Assembly: GCA_034770075.1 (NCBI GenBank)
Contig: CM068384.1
Span: forward strand, 103,165,613-103,229,612
DNA from: Aralia elata
Taxonomy: Eukaryota; Streptophyta; Magnoliopsida; Apiales; Araliaceae
DNA: 64,000 bases
Reading direction: 5' to 3'
Every line of letters starts with the position of its first letter. Position 1 is the stretch's first letter. Under the pieces are notes generated by a model. The model made no database searches, had not been told where the DNA came from, and saw only the letters and a list, made by a program, of their open reading frames with translations. Made by a program: the position numbers and the translations under genes. Below are positions 10,095-22,821 of the stretch, piece by piece.

Positions 10095-11758
10095 TTAAAC
10101 ATCCAATACAAACCCCAGAAACCGTTTGTGTAAATGATTGAACTGATCGGTTTGTGTCTCAACATAATCTATGACCGAGGGGAGAACGTACGGGGTGACA
10201 CCGCTGGTTTTATTAGCATCTTGAGTCCATCGCTTGTGTATCAATTCTTGAAGAATCTGTACTAAGGTCTTTGAACTTAGTAGTCTGAGAATGTGACAAC
10301 ATATTGTACCAGAATGTTCAAACTTTTTGCAATTACATTTCGCCATCCCGATATCTATATATTGCACAACTGTGAAATACCTATGGCAAGATTCAGGAAC
10401 CGTCACTTTGAACACTAAGTAGTTTTTTGAATCAGGAGTTAACAACTCATGCACCTTTTGAGAAGTTAACTTGTGCGATTTTGTCAGTTCAATTTAAAAA
10501 TGCCGGAACATTTCTTTGGTATATATTTTAGCTACATGAATCTCTAACGGATCTCCAAAAAGGAATTTTCTTGTACGATTGACTGCCAGATAATTATCTT
10601 GTTTCTCTCTGATATACTGTTTTTCAATGGCTTTTTGGGACTTTAAAACAAAATCTCTAATCCCTGTGGAAGTATTGACAAATTCGTAAAAACAATTGTT
10701 CGTACTTTCACTCCTAGAAGTAGTAGTCATTCCCGCTGCAAAGAAATTTTTTGAATACACCCCAATCCATTTTTCTTTTAATTCATACAGAGATTTCAAC
10801 CATTCGTTATCCTGCAGACCATAGTTTTCAAGCAACAAATTCCATCTGTCCTCAAGTTCTTGAATAGTCAAAGACTTACACATGCAATAGTTAAAATCTG
10901 ACTTAAAATTCGGAGACGATGAATAGATATGCCCAAGTTTTTCAGGAATTTTTTAGCTAATGTGCTAAGTACACAATACATGGTGTGTATTAGGAAAAAC
11001 CCTAGCAATCACATTCGACATAGCACAATTTTGATCAATGACAATGGTTATCGGATGTTTGAGATTCATTACTACAAGCCACTGCTCAAACAACCATACA
11101 AATGTATCCCCAATCTCATCGCTTAAGAGTGCACACCCAAGCAATACAGAATGGTAATGATGATTTACACCCGTGAAATGAGCAAGGCATGGAATATTTG
11201 TTTGTTTGGTATGTGCTATCAAATGTAACAATGTCACCAAAATTTTGATAAGTAACCATTGATTGACAATCTACCCACATAATACATCTGATATGATTAT
11301 CCACGCCTGGTTTTACACTAAAATAAAATCTGCTTGGGCTCTCAAGTTGCAACTTTCTCAAGTAATCTATTGTAGCTTGTGCATCATTGGAAACGATATT
11401 ATCACGCCTAATATCTCTAATTATATTTCGCACATCCGTTTCAGAGAACTCAACATTGCTCATACCTCCTCCCAATGAGCTAAAAACATTTATCATCCTA
11501 CTTGGACCAATCCCAACATTATTAAGGGTTTCAATCAAATCCTTAGCAACTCCTAAAATATTTTTTGTGTTTGAATTTGTGAAACTTTACTTGGGGACAC
11601 AAATTCATGATTGTGATTCAGTTCAAGAGTAGACACAAACCATTTATCTGCATTCCTATCATGCACAACATAAAATTTTGCTCTACATTCTGTTCTATCA
11701 ATAAAGTCCCTCATCCGCTTTCCCTTAACCACATTATTATCTTCATCATCAGTGACAA
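10095..11758 (-). pseudogene. FAR1-related MULE transposase, C-terminal part
   Basis: Read on the minus strand this continues the protein begun at 24935. In order it has the second half of the FAR1 zinc-finger DNA-binding domain (CRAKFYV, ELNHNHEF), then the MULE transposase core (VTFDSTYQTNKY, FTGVNHHYHSVLLGCALL, IDQNCAMSNVI), then FAAGMTTTSRSESTN and a C-terminal SWIM zinc finger, CNCKKFEHSGTICCHIL. The gene is dead. I see frame changes near 11560 and 11195, nonsense codons at 10965 and a few codons later, and another at 10494. It was already inside a transposon rather than a domesticated host FRS gene, judged by the terminal repeats around it. FAR1/FHY3 host factors share this architecture, so the label follows the family rather than proving a light-signalling role. 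Confidence 0.8.
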
Positions 11759-12179
11759 TGTGACGCCCCCAAATCCGGGTACCTCAAACCCGAGTTCGGT
11801 GCTACACGGTACATCCCATTCCATACAACATAATAGACATGAATGTAATTACTATATTATTACAACACGTCTTACTCTCAATCCCAGGTTCTATTACCAT
11901 AACATCATTCCAAATACATAATAAGTCTTAATATTACACTACTACAAAGTAGTAAATAGACAACACTAGAACCACAACGTTTTTATAAAAAACGTTATGG
12001 TATATTTTTACACAATATTTTTTTAACAAAACGTTGTAGATATATATGAAAAAACGTTATGTATTTAAAAGGGCATTTTTTGGGTTTACACGAGCTAACG
12101 TTTTTTTTTAAAAACGTTATATATCTAAAAAACACGGAGCTTGAAAAAATCACGCGGAAGTGAAAACTTAAAATAAAAC

Positions 12180-12725
12180 CTAATTGTTCAGCCGCCTCAT
12201 TTCATTTACAAACTCTCTCTCTCCTCGCCTCTTTCCCGAGCTCTCTCAAGCCCTCACTGGCCACTCTCCCCTCCTCCCTCCGTCGTTCCCTCACCCCCTC
12301 ACTGACCGGCGACACGCGTTTCTCTCTCTCTCACACAAGCCGTCGACGTCACAGTAAGTCCAACCAGCGACGTCCTCTGTTCATCGCGAATCCGACGATT
12401 TTCCAGCGAGTTGGGTATAGATTTCTCTCTTATCTCTAGCATTCAGATTGAGGTACACAATTTCTATTTCTATATATCTTCAATTAATTGTGTTAGGGTT
12501 TAAAATAATTGGTTCAAATCAACTGAATTTGGGACTTAAATTAGGGTTTATTTTGTTCCATTATGAAACTGATTGAGGCTGAATGTTCAATTTCAGTTGA
12601 AGGTTTACTGGTGGCCTCGCCTTCAACTCGATTTCTGTTTCGATTTTTGGCAACTCGATTTCGACGGAAAGCTATTGATCTAAACCAGCCCAAGGGCCAG
12701 CAGTGCCTTACTGAATGGGTATAAA
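12180..12725 (+). other. Possible captured promoter/5'-leader and first exon
   Basis: Pyrimidine- and CG-rich sequence (about 12210-12370) unlike the surrounding AT-rich TE DNA, followed by an open stretch up to a GGGTATAA donor-like site near 12719. It looks like a plant 5' leader. Whether it belongs to the same S1-domain gene captured further right is inference. A second exon-like stretch (LDQARPLLEKNAIGELIG) sits at about 13275-13340. Confidence 0.35.
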
Positions 12726-15351
12726 TTATAGAGCTCTATTATTTGTGGCATTATTGAATTTTCTTATTATACACCTTTAGTGGACCAAAATTTACAGTAG
12801 TTTTTTTTTATATTTAATAACATAACCCACAATTTATGAGGCATGCTATTATCAGTGATGGGTTCCAGACTATAGAGTACATTCATTTCGGAAAAAAACT
12901 GCAAGAATGCTGAATGCTTGTATGTTCGAATAGGAGATATATATATATATATATATATATTTCCTTTTTCAGATTTTTCCCTTGCACTACATTAACACCG
13001 TACCTTGTACCTTGTTTTAAAAAGGAGAAATTTGAGTGGAGTCTAATGAAGGGTAAGTTTGGAACTCTATAACTTGTATACCATAAGCCAATGGTGACAT
13101 CTAAAGTGGGATTGATGAAATATTATTTCAGTTCAGATTAGTTTGTATTCCACACAGAGAGGTAGAGAAACATCTTTTCATTCAGAATTGCTATCAAATT
13201 GTCCTCTACTAATTTACCTGTTTCTTTATGGGTGTAATTTAATAAATAATAATAAACTCAAGGGGTCCTTGTTTGATTTGGATCAGGCACGCCCTTTATT
13301 GGAAAAGAATGCAATTGGAGAACTGATTGGTTTGGAAGTACATATGATACATATGAACTGATTGGTTTATTAAACATTTATGGTTTGGAAGTACATATGA
13401 TACAATTCAACATCAATAGAACCTACTTCATTTATCCAAATGATAATAAAATGGATAGCACAAGAATTTTAACGAAATTAAGTCTTTTCTGATATAACCA
13501 TAAAGCATCTAAGATGACCATTATTAGGCTCACATGGTAAACTTTCTAGCCACTACTAGAGTCTACTGACCAATAGAGATGAAAAGGTTTTCAGCTAGCT
13601 GCTAGTCTAAGGCATAGTAGCTGAAGTGTGATACTCACTACAAAAAAATGGACATTCGGCAACGATTTTTCTGGCAACGACTTATAAAGTCGTTGCCAAA
13701 AATGCATGTTTAGCAACGAAATTTGTCATTCGTTACAGTTTGTGAAAGGCTTTCATTTTTCGTAACGAAATTCATAAGTCGTTGCAAAATTTCGTTGCCA
13801 ATTCGTTAGCGGGAAAAAAAATCCCCGCCTATTTACTTTTTTGTTGCAAATGCGATTTCTCCTCATCGTGGGCAACGAAAAGTTTTTTGTTGCTATATTT
13901 CGTTGCCTAGTATGGGCCACATTCATTGTCAACAATTTTTTTTCGTTGCGTATTTTGTACAATTTTTTGCAACGACTAGTAAATTGTTGCCCAAAATTAA
14001 GATAAACCCAATAAGAATGTTTCGACCTCTTTTTTTTCCCCCCAAAACGCATCATTTTGCATATTAAAATTTTTATTTATTTGGACACAGTTTTATAGTC
14101 AAATGTTTCACTCCCTTCGTCTCAAAATAAATGCCCAACTTTAATTTTTTTGGTCAGAGTTATAATTTTTAAAATTAAAATTGAGCATATATATATATAT
14201 ATATTTGTAATTAATAAAAATTAGAGTTGTAGTAAATTGCATATAGTTTATAAAGATTATATTCGTTCACTTATAATTTTGAAAAAATGAAATTAATTTC
14301 TAAAATAATTTATATGAATTTTTTTTGCAACGACTATTAAAATGGCAATCACCTCCCATCAGTTCAATGGTTTTTTTTTTCATTGTCCAATATACATGAT
14401 TCATTCTCAAACATTATATTAAAAGTGTTGCTTGCCCAACTAATATTTGGACCATAACAATAGCAAAACACCATTACCCTCCATGTCATGATGGTATGAA
14501 TTGCTAAAGGAATCATATCTAACAGCCATGTTTCACCAGGTTTTCAATTTCGTATACAAGAACAATTTAAAATATGATAAATTACAATGTATGAGTAACC
14601 TCGTCATGTTTTCCTAAAAAATAAACTATGAATAACTTTGTGAGAGTAAATCCATACCGAGCAAAAGCTTAACAATTTTGAGATGAAAATTTTGGATGAA
14701 GACGTTTAATGCAATATAGAATTTACTAACGAAAAGGGTCTAATATAGAAATATATGCCTCAAATTGGATGCCAGTAGACACAATGTGATACAAAGATAG
14801 TAGCTGAAGAAAGGCGACTCAATTAATGTAGTCTGGTTAATAAACTCTATTGAAACTGCTATATCACAAGTTATATCAGAAATTCCAATAAGTAGACATC
14901 CTTTCCTCATCAGAACTTGCACCAGTTTTGTACTCAACAACCGAGAAAATTTTCTCTCCCAATACATGCAATTTACTGCAGGAAATAAAAACCACGGTTA
15001 AGCATATCAGAAATGGCTGATAACTTTATAACGAGAATTTGTACATGTATTGTAATGCTTTTAGTCCAAGTCTTTGTACCAACCTGTAAATGACATCAGA
15101 AAAGTGTAGCAGTGTTCCAAAAAAATCAAACATTGACAGAAAATATCACAACCTATAACAGATACATATGGGGCTACTTTTTCATGGAAAATTGGCATGT
15201 AATTCTCCAGATGTTCATAGTACTCAGCCTAAAATACAAAAACATGAATATGACTAGCATAAACGTTGGATATGTAACTCAGTCAAATAATGTATCTAAA
15301 AGTAGGAAATAAAATTAATGTGTTCCTCAAAAATACACTCAACAATATATT

Positions 15352-15450
15352 ACCTTGGCAAATAGTTCTGGAAGTCTGCTTTGTTCTACAAAAGTGTGAG
15401 GCGGAAGCTTAAAAAATCTCTTGGGCACCAAGGGAAGCTTCATAAAATAT
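15352..15450 (-). pseudogene. Exon-like fragment of unknown gene in CACTA-B
   Basis: The minus strand reads MKLPLVPKRFFKLPPHTFVE and onward to ELFAK, then a good donor (CCAAG|GTAATA). The composition looks protein-like, but I do not recognise the family. It is on the opposite strand to the other captured pieces. Confidence 0.35.
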
Positions 15451-16140
15451 CCTAAATTTATGCATTTTTAACATTGTATTCTCTGCCAATGTCAAAAAAA
15501 AACTTGATAAAATCAAATAAAACAAATATTGTTTTAAACAAATAAAACAAATATTGTTGAGAAATATTATTCTAAACAAATAAAATTAGCATCAGAGACT
15601 AGAAGCTTGATAGTCCTACTACTTCAATCAAGTTCTCACACGAAGACCATCAAGTTTTACATTGTTGATCCATCACCAGTAGTCAACAAAACCCAATATC
15701 TTTTAAGAGATTCTCTTTTAAAGTACATTACCAAAGCTTTGCCTGACATTAGAAAAACGCAAGAATTGGTCAAAAAATTATAATTAACCAGCATCAAAAC
15801 AAGAACAATCAACTATACAACAAATTTACCAGGAAAATACCAAGAATTGGCTAGAGATTGCTATAGTTAGTCGCAACAAGATAAAATAGCAAGCTATAAT
15901 ATTTTCCATCACATAAAGGTGAGACATACACCACTTTCAGCTCCATCATGTAAAAGTAGCCCATTGAAAATATTATAATGTTCATCTCAATACTTTCCCC
16001 CCTTTTTTTGCAATAATACGTGACACTACTCATATGTTTACAATTTTCTTGTATGGGTTTGAATACACATTGAAACTGATGTTGTAGTGTTTTGTTGGGT
16101 CTTTTCTCGTTGTCTTGAATATGGAGTTTTGGTTTCTGGC

Positions 16141-16262
16141 ATTTGATGTTGCGCCTGTATTGGCATCCAGAGGTAGACCCAAAAACAGTAGCGTCAATCA
16201 TTCTGCGTGGAGGTGCTAGGACTCATTTCTTTCCTCTCACTAACAGAAGAGCTAAACCTGTT
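16141..16262 (+). pseudogene. Captured AGPase (glucose-1-phosphate adenylyltransferase) exon fragment
   Basis: The frame reads DPKTVASIILRGGARTHFFP followed by LTNRRAKPV, then a GTAAGT donor. It matches the N-terminal nucleotide-binding signature of plant ADP-glucose pyrophosphorylase, most like a large subunit, whose usual form is a G-G-G-A-G-T-R loop. Here two loop glycines are replaced by arginine and R by histidine, so the piece could not code a working enzyme. The exon boundary after the RRAKP motif fits a plant AGPase exon end as I recall it. It lies inside CACTA-B with no other AGPase exon recognised, hence a transduplicated fragment. Confidence 0.7.
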
Positions 16263-18205
16263 GTAAGTGATACCCATATATTTTCCCTACAATACTGATA
16301 ATTGTAAATTGTGTTGTTTGACTTAGGATGAATGTGTTTTTAATTGATAATTATATTTGAGTTGTTTGACTTAGGATGAATGTGCTTTTAATTGATAATT
16401 GTATTTTTTTTCTCTCACTACTGTTTGATGAAAGAGAGGGAGATGGGTTTTTTTTATTTACTATCTCTAATCCCTCTGCTCTACTTTTGTTCAGAGTTGA
16501 GGTTGCTTTTCTCAATTTCTCTATCCTTGTGACATTGTGGTGGATTTTATGCTTTACCATGTTAATGGCAGTGGTGCTACAACAATATTAATGGAGACGC
16601 GTTATGCTCTGCATTAATATTTAGCGTTATACATGATGACCTAGAATTTTTTAATATACATATATTTAGCGTTTGTACATTAGAGGTCTGCAGAATTACA
16701 TATTAGTTGAGTCTTGTTTATCATATTGTGTTTAGATTTTGCAGCATGTGATTGTGCTACTCATGGAAATGAAGAAAGAGTCTCAACTTTGATTAAAAAT
16801 GCCTTCAGATTGAAATATATATGCTCTACCATTAATATTGTAAATGTTTAATATTACAATATTATGCTCTGCTTTACTAATTATAAATGTTTAAATTTTG
16901 ATTTTATGCTCTACCAATTATAAATGTTTAGTTTGTTTTTGTAAATAGTTTGAATATTTTGGCTAGTATTATTAATGAGGTGCAAACCATCTAATCTTAT
17001 TAACAAGAAGAAAAAAATTAAATATTCAACCTTTTATTATCAAAAAGATTCATTCCTAAAATGAAATAAAAAAGGTCTTCAATTAAACTAACTTATAATA
17101 ATGGGACAATGACTATGAGTCTATGACTATGAGTATGACTTTGAGTAGCGAAGTAGATAGCCTATGGAGTGGCCCAAACATATGAGTTTCAGTCCCAATT
17201 AAATTAAATTTCTTCTCAGGACTGTCACTACTACAGTACAGAGTAGTACTACTGCCATTTTATGATGCGTATCAAATTATTAATTCATAAAGTAAGTAGG
17301 CCCCAATCGTAGAAGCCTGCCGTTTTTTGGGCCACCATTACTGACAGAAGGTACCTAGAGGGAGGGAGAGAGAGCAGTTGAATCTTAAAGAGATCAACTA
17401 GATTTTTTTTTATTCTGAGGATAATTGTGATTAAGATAGTCTCCATGTCATTAGCGGGTTTATACATCAATGGTACTTTATGTAGAAACCATTCCGTGTC
17501 ACTAAAAAACTACATATGTGATATGGACTACGTCGTCTTGGTCTCCATGGTTTGAAGGAAATTGACTTGGCTAGATAATGGAATGAATGTGAACCATATC
17601 CTGTAAGTTTATCCTAAACTTTTAATCTATTTTACAGTATGTATATGTAATTATTTAACATGATTTATTAATTAGAAATGTTTGTCATCATCAATGTTAA
17701 ATCTACATGATGTCATTGACTTCTTATACAATCGTTTTTCTTGCGTCTTGATATCTGCAGTGGTGGTTCTTTATTTTTATTTTGTTCAAATTTTGGGAAG
17801 GTAAATTCACCATTTCAATAGATGTACTATCCAGTTATAGCAAACATATGCATATCTGTTGATATAATCTATATTATACCTGAATGGATCTTATCGTGAA
17901 ACAAGAATGCGTATGGATTTCTCCTTAATACTTTACTAGATTATTTGATTTAACTTGCAACAGGAGGAGTTATGTTAATACTGATTATGTGCTTATACTT
18001 GGTTGTTGGCTATCAGACACAAAGATCTGGCCCCACTTTATAACCACAAATTTCTACTATGTGTTTGGCACTCAGTCAACATGCAAAATCCAAGAGACAG
18101 TTGATAAAATAGGAAATGAAATAAAGAAAAAAAATAAATTGCAGAGTTATTGTTTTTATTGAAGCTGCTGATTTTTGTTTGTTTCAATCTTCCATGTTGG
18201 TGCAG

Positions 18206-18394
18206 AGATATTTCTTACAACAGTTTCACTTGGGAAAACTCAACTCCATTGGAATGTCCAAGTGGAAGTGTGTAAGTATCATGTTGTTTGTACTTATATT
18301 CTTTTACTGTACAGCTTTATATAGTTGTAATACCAAACCTTTCATCTATTGCTCCAGAAACTTAGTGGAAAGCTACTCTTCATCAACACTAAGT
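18206..18394 (+). pseudogene. Captured LRR receptor-kinase exons (LRR VIII-like)
   Basis: Two short exons with good splice sites, 18206-18271 and 18358-18394, join in frame to read DISYNSFTWENSTPLECPSG, then SVNLVESYSSSTLS. This resembles the end of the leucine-rich repeats and the linker before the malectin-like domain in LRR VIII-2 receptor kinases, where a SYNNFTW motif precedes NL-x-SS. The kinase domain is absent. Its introns were retained, so it was captured as genomic DNA. A further acceptor-like site at 19080 opens a short unrecognised frame. Confidence 0.55.
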
Positions 18395-20297
18395 GTAAGA
18401 TTCTTGTTCTCTGTTTTAAACACAAGCAGTTTTTTCATTGATTTTTGCACATTAACTGTTCTCTGTTAAGATTCTTGCAAGGAGTATTTTTTTCCTAGCG
18501 GTTATTGGTTGGTGTTCAAATAAAAGTCTAGACCTTTGACTAGCGTATTCAGCGGCCATAGCTTATATGCATCCTACTAATAGTGCTTATTTTTCTTTTG
18601 TCCTGTAGAGTTAAAGTTAAAACATATGCACATTGACTAATAGCCTCAACTTTTCCATAATTGTTGTCCTTTCTATATAGAAATCTAAACATTGTTATTT
18701 AAGATTGTGTGATGCTTGTGGTTGTTGAATGTGACTGAATTCTGATTTGAGGTCAACATATAATAATAATCTATAAGTCTTGTAACAGAAAATATGTTTA
18801 CCACTATGCTTACTGAAATTAATTCATGAAATGGCCGATTAAGATTCCAATTTTTTCTTACAACAGAGCAATCATATAGTCGCACTGAAGGTTCTTTTTC
18901 TATTTGGATTTGTAGCAAAAGATATTGTGATTGCCTATTTGTTTTTTTCTGCTTATGAGCAATACGGTGTACATTAGTACCACGTAACAACTCTATTGTC
19001 TTTGATTTTGGCATTAAGTGCCTCTGGTGACCTATTTGCTTCATTTTTCTGACTTGATATTATTTTTAAATATGTGCAGGAAGACTACTTCTACGACCTG
19101 CCTTACAATACTGGGTATCAAATTTTCGTGCAAGGTTAACGGAAGACAAGGGACAAAATTATGAAGTGTACTCTCTCTATATATGTAGATATATACTTTG
19201 ATTGAAGAACTGTGGTAGCTTTAGATGGTTAATTGTAAAGATAATGAATGATTATGTAGTGGATGATTTTATTAAGTTAATAATATTTTAGTTTTTTGTA
19301 TTTTTGCCATTATTTGCAATGGGGACATTGAGCCAGCCAGGTACACAAAAAGAATGTCAAATTTTGATTTGACAACAATATAATTCGTTACGAAAGCATT
19401 GAACAAGTTTTAATATAGCAACAATTTTTTATACATTTAGCAACAAATTTTCGTTGCTAATGGCATTAAAAATATAATATTTGGCAACGAAAAATTAACC
19501 TAATAACAACGGAGAGGATATTGTTGCTAATACAAAAATAAAAGGTAACATTTTTTATCGTTGCAAATCATATCAACTTTCGTTGCACATATAAAGAAAA
19601 GACAACATATAATGTTGTTGCTAATCGACGACTTTCGTTGCTATTGAAAAATAACCAGTAACAAACATTTTCGTTGTTGATTCAGCATAATGTCGTTAAA
19701 TAATATAATCAGCAACGAAAATCGTTGCTAAAAAGTTTACATTCCGCAACGAAAGCAAGCTTAGGCAACAATTTTCATAATTTACTGCAACGAAAAATGT
19801 CGTTGCAAAATGGTGTCAATTGCAACGAAAAATGCATGGCGTTGCAAAAAAAAAGAGTTCATTTCGTTGCCAATTAGCAGGCTTTTGCAACGAAATGGGG
19901 TTTTTAGTAACGACATGTTAATTATTCTGCAACAATACATTTTGTTGCTAAAGGATTGATGTCTCTGTACGAAAGCCAAATTTCGTTGCAAAATGTATTA
20001 CTTTTCGCAACGAAAAAAATACGTTCGTTGCGGAACAATTAGCAACGCTCATTGCGCAACGAAAGATGCAACGACAGTAAAGTCGTTGCCAAAACCCTTT
20101 TGCAACGAAATTTGACACCTTTAGCAACGAAAATTGGTTGTTGCTGAAGCCCCATTTTTTTGTAGTGACTTTTTGATTATTTTGGTAAAGTAACTAAAAT
20201 ATCCTGCTTTTTTGGATGTCGTTTTGCATATGATCTTGCTTGTTTTGTTTGATTTGGTATATGCTCTTACTCGTGGTTAATTTCTCGGGTGGTGTAG

Positions 20298-20586
20298 GTG
20301 GGACAAAAGATATATGTGCTGATTACTAGAATAAATGAAACTACCAACGATTTAATTCTCAGCGAGAAGGAAGCTTGGGTTGGTCTTTCTCTTAGCTTCA
20401 TATGTTACTCGTCTTTTTATTGTTTGAAACAATTTTTGCTTTTGTTCAGCGTACTTCCTCCCATTTTTTTCCATTTATCTAAGGTAGCTGACTCTATTAT
20501 GTAATTCGCAGAATATGTTACATCTTCAAGAGGGAAAACTTTTGGAAGGAACAGTGAGGAAAATTTTCCCATATGGTGCTCAAATA
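20298..20586 (+). pseudogene. Captured S1-domain RNA-binding protein exons
   Basis: Exon 20298-20378 reads VGQKIYVLITRINETTNDLI followed by LSEKEAW with a TAG acceptor and a GT donor. After a 133-base intron, exon 20512 to about 20586 reads NMLHLQEGKLLEGTVRKIFP followed by YGAQI. Together these span the end of one S1 (OB-fold) repeat and the start of the next, as in plastid S1-domain RNA-binding proteins (RLSB/PDE338-like is my best guess). The S1 core motif G-x-V-x-x-I-x-x-Y-G-A is intact. Only these exons are recognisable and they lie between CACTA-B and the end of CACTA-A, so this is a transposon-captured fragment, not a gene. Confidence 0.7.
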
Positions 20587-22821
20587 AGTATTTAAGGTTA
20601 GTTTGACTAGCAAGACCATCATACTGTACTTCCACCAAATAACAATTTGCTGCACACCTGAATAAAAGATGGGGATCACTTAAGCTCCTTGATTTAAAGA
20701 ATATGGAACTCTCGCCTTCCCTTTGACTTGTGTTTGAGGATTGACCCTTTAACTCCGATCTAAGCTTTAAAAGTAGGCCTTCATTATTTGCTCATCTCTT
20801 GTTTACGATTTTCTTCATAGGTGCTCCGGATGTTGGAAGGTTACAATTTCATGAACTAGACTATAATATACATTGATCTATGTATGGTCTAAAAGAACAA
20901 TTGTAGAAGGATGGAAGGATGTAATTGAGACAAAGCAGGGGCAATGCTGCTCTAGAAAGGTCCAAGTGTTGTACTCCTGCAACAACAAGGTTAAGTAGGA
21001 AGCTTATCCGTTGGAACACAAATGGCAGCTCAAATGAAGGGAAAAAGTAAAGAAGATTCTCCTGTAAGAAACATCTGTATAAAGAAATCATGGCATGCAA
21101 CATTATATTTTTATCTTTTTTAATTTATATAGTAGTAATTTATATTGAAAAGTGAATTTGAGATGCATATATGGATAGTTTGGTATATTTTTTGTGGATG
21201 TAGTAATTTGAAATTGTAAACGAATGGTATTATTAGGATGTATTTTGAATGGTTGATACATTTTGGCTTTAAATTTAAATGAGAATTTAGACATTTTTTA
21301 GCTATATATTATGGCATTAGCAGATTGCAGGTGCACTGGTAATATAAGTGAACCACATTCTAAACAGATGACACATTCTAAACGTTGTGTACATGTGTCT
21401 AAACGTTGTCTAATATATTAAACTACAACGTTTTCAAGCATCTACTACTTTATGGAAAGCAAATTTACAACGTTTTTTCCTTAAAAAACGTTGTATAATG
21501 TGTCTAATTACAACGTTTAAAAACGTTATAATGGTGTCAAATAGATGACACCCTTAACCACGACGTTTTGCTGATAGAAACCACAACGTTTGTTACGCGT
21601 TATCTATTTACTGTTTTGTAGTAGTGTTACATCATTACTATAATAAATAAACTACGACGCCATCTAGACGTTCATCTTGCCCTTTCCCTTGTCCTTATCG
21701 GAACCTTCGACCCGCTCGGCCTTAGCTGCAATGTTTAATATAAAGCAAGATTGAGCATTCAATTGCCCAGCAAGTATAGCAGTTGAATAACAACAATATA
21801 ATAATCATACCACTTCTTTACTCTACAACTGGAACAATAGTTGCGAGCCATTTCTGAATAACAAGAATAATACTTTGCTTTCGTTTTAAAAATATATTTT
21901 TGAAACGACATTGAGTGGTCACAAGACCTTGAACTTTCTTTTGCTTTCTTGAAAAGGTACACAGCAATATAACTGTAAACCGTCTTACTTACGAGCACTT
22001 CTAGGTGATCAGCCTATTGTACTCTATGTTGATCAACACTCTAGCTGGAAACGACTATATGCGTTTGTTTAGGAACTCGATGCCTTGTCAGAATAACTGA
22101 CTAAAAACTGCCCCTAATATTAGGGTTGTTCATCTCATTCATGTCTCGGAATCCTAACCAAAGCAATTCGGTCGGATAGCTCTACTTAATCATCAATAAC
22201 ATTTCAAGGATTTATTATCAAATCAATAAAATATTTCAATATCTTTCTAGCCGAAACAAATGGCATCGACGTTCTCTATAACAGTTCATATATATGTGAA
22301 CTTGAAAGCTTCAGTAATTTATGTCATAACATAGCTCGAATACTTGTGCAAATACTGAAAATTTTACATAAGTAAGGAATTCACACAACCATATATGTAT
22401 TGCGTAAATCGGAACTTCAAACATTGCATGAGAATCATAAGAATATAAAATCAAATGAATCAAATAAACTTGCCCAACACAAGGGTTAGACAAGCGTTAG
22501 AAAACTTGCCTTAAGCGCTTGCTACTATTTGACGTTAATTGTCCTTCAATTATGTCCTACACATTTAAACACATATTCACATACCAATTAGTTTTATAAT
22601 AGATACCAAACATTGGCTTACATTAATCAACACATTATAATCATTACAAACATTGATTGCCACTACGACTATTCATTTCATTAAGCAAATCTCACGGGAC
22701 TTAGTCATTTCATGCTTGATTAACCAGTTAATAACATGCTTCATGTATTACTACTTAAGAGATTCACATACACTTGCCTCAAGCTTCAGTTCATAAAAAG
22801 AAACAACTGGGCAACTCTGCA

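Larger units (their letters stand above)
13636..20167. mobile_element. CACTA-B: non-autonomous CACTA nested in CACTA-A
   Basis: The ends are CACTACAAAAAAATGG at 13636 and its inverse complement ending at 20167, with a 3-bp duplication ACT on both sides (13633-13635, 20168-20170). Subterminal zones at 13655-13990 and 19375-20150 carry many copies of GCAACGAAA / TTTCGTTGC in both directions. The 6.5 kb interior has no transposase but does contain exon-like fragments of several unrelated host genes. A Stowaway-like end (CTCCCTTCGTCTCAAA) occurs near 14111 without a clear partner. Confidence 0.9.
11937..21626. mobile_element. CACTA-A: non-autonomous CACTA element carrying an S1-gene fragment
   Basis: The ends are CACTACTACAAAG at 11937 and the inverse complement at 21626 (TTTTGTAGTAGTG), with a 3-bp duplication TTA (11934-11936 and 21627-21629) as expected for CACTA. 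The roughly 200-bp subterminal zones (11970-12120, 21390-21600) repeat AACGTT-flanked palindromes of the type ACGTTTTT-AAAAACGT. No TNP2-type transposase is present. Excluding the nested CACTA-B it is about 3.15 kb and holds exon-like pieces of a host gene. Confidence 0.9.

Noticed and set aside
14105..14330. Possible second Stowaway MITE beginning CTCCCTTCGTCTCAAA
   Set aside because: Only one end is convincing; no inverted right end with a TA duplication was found.
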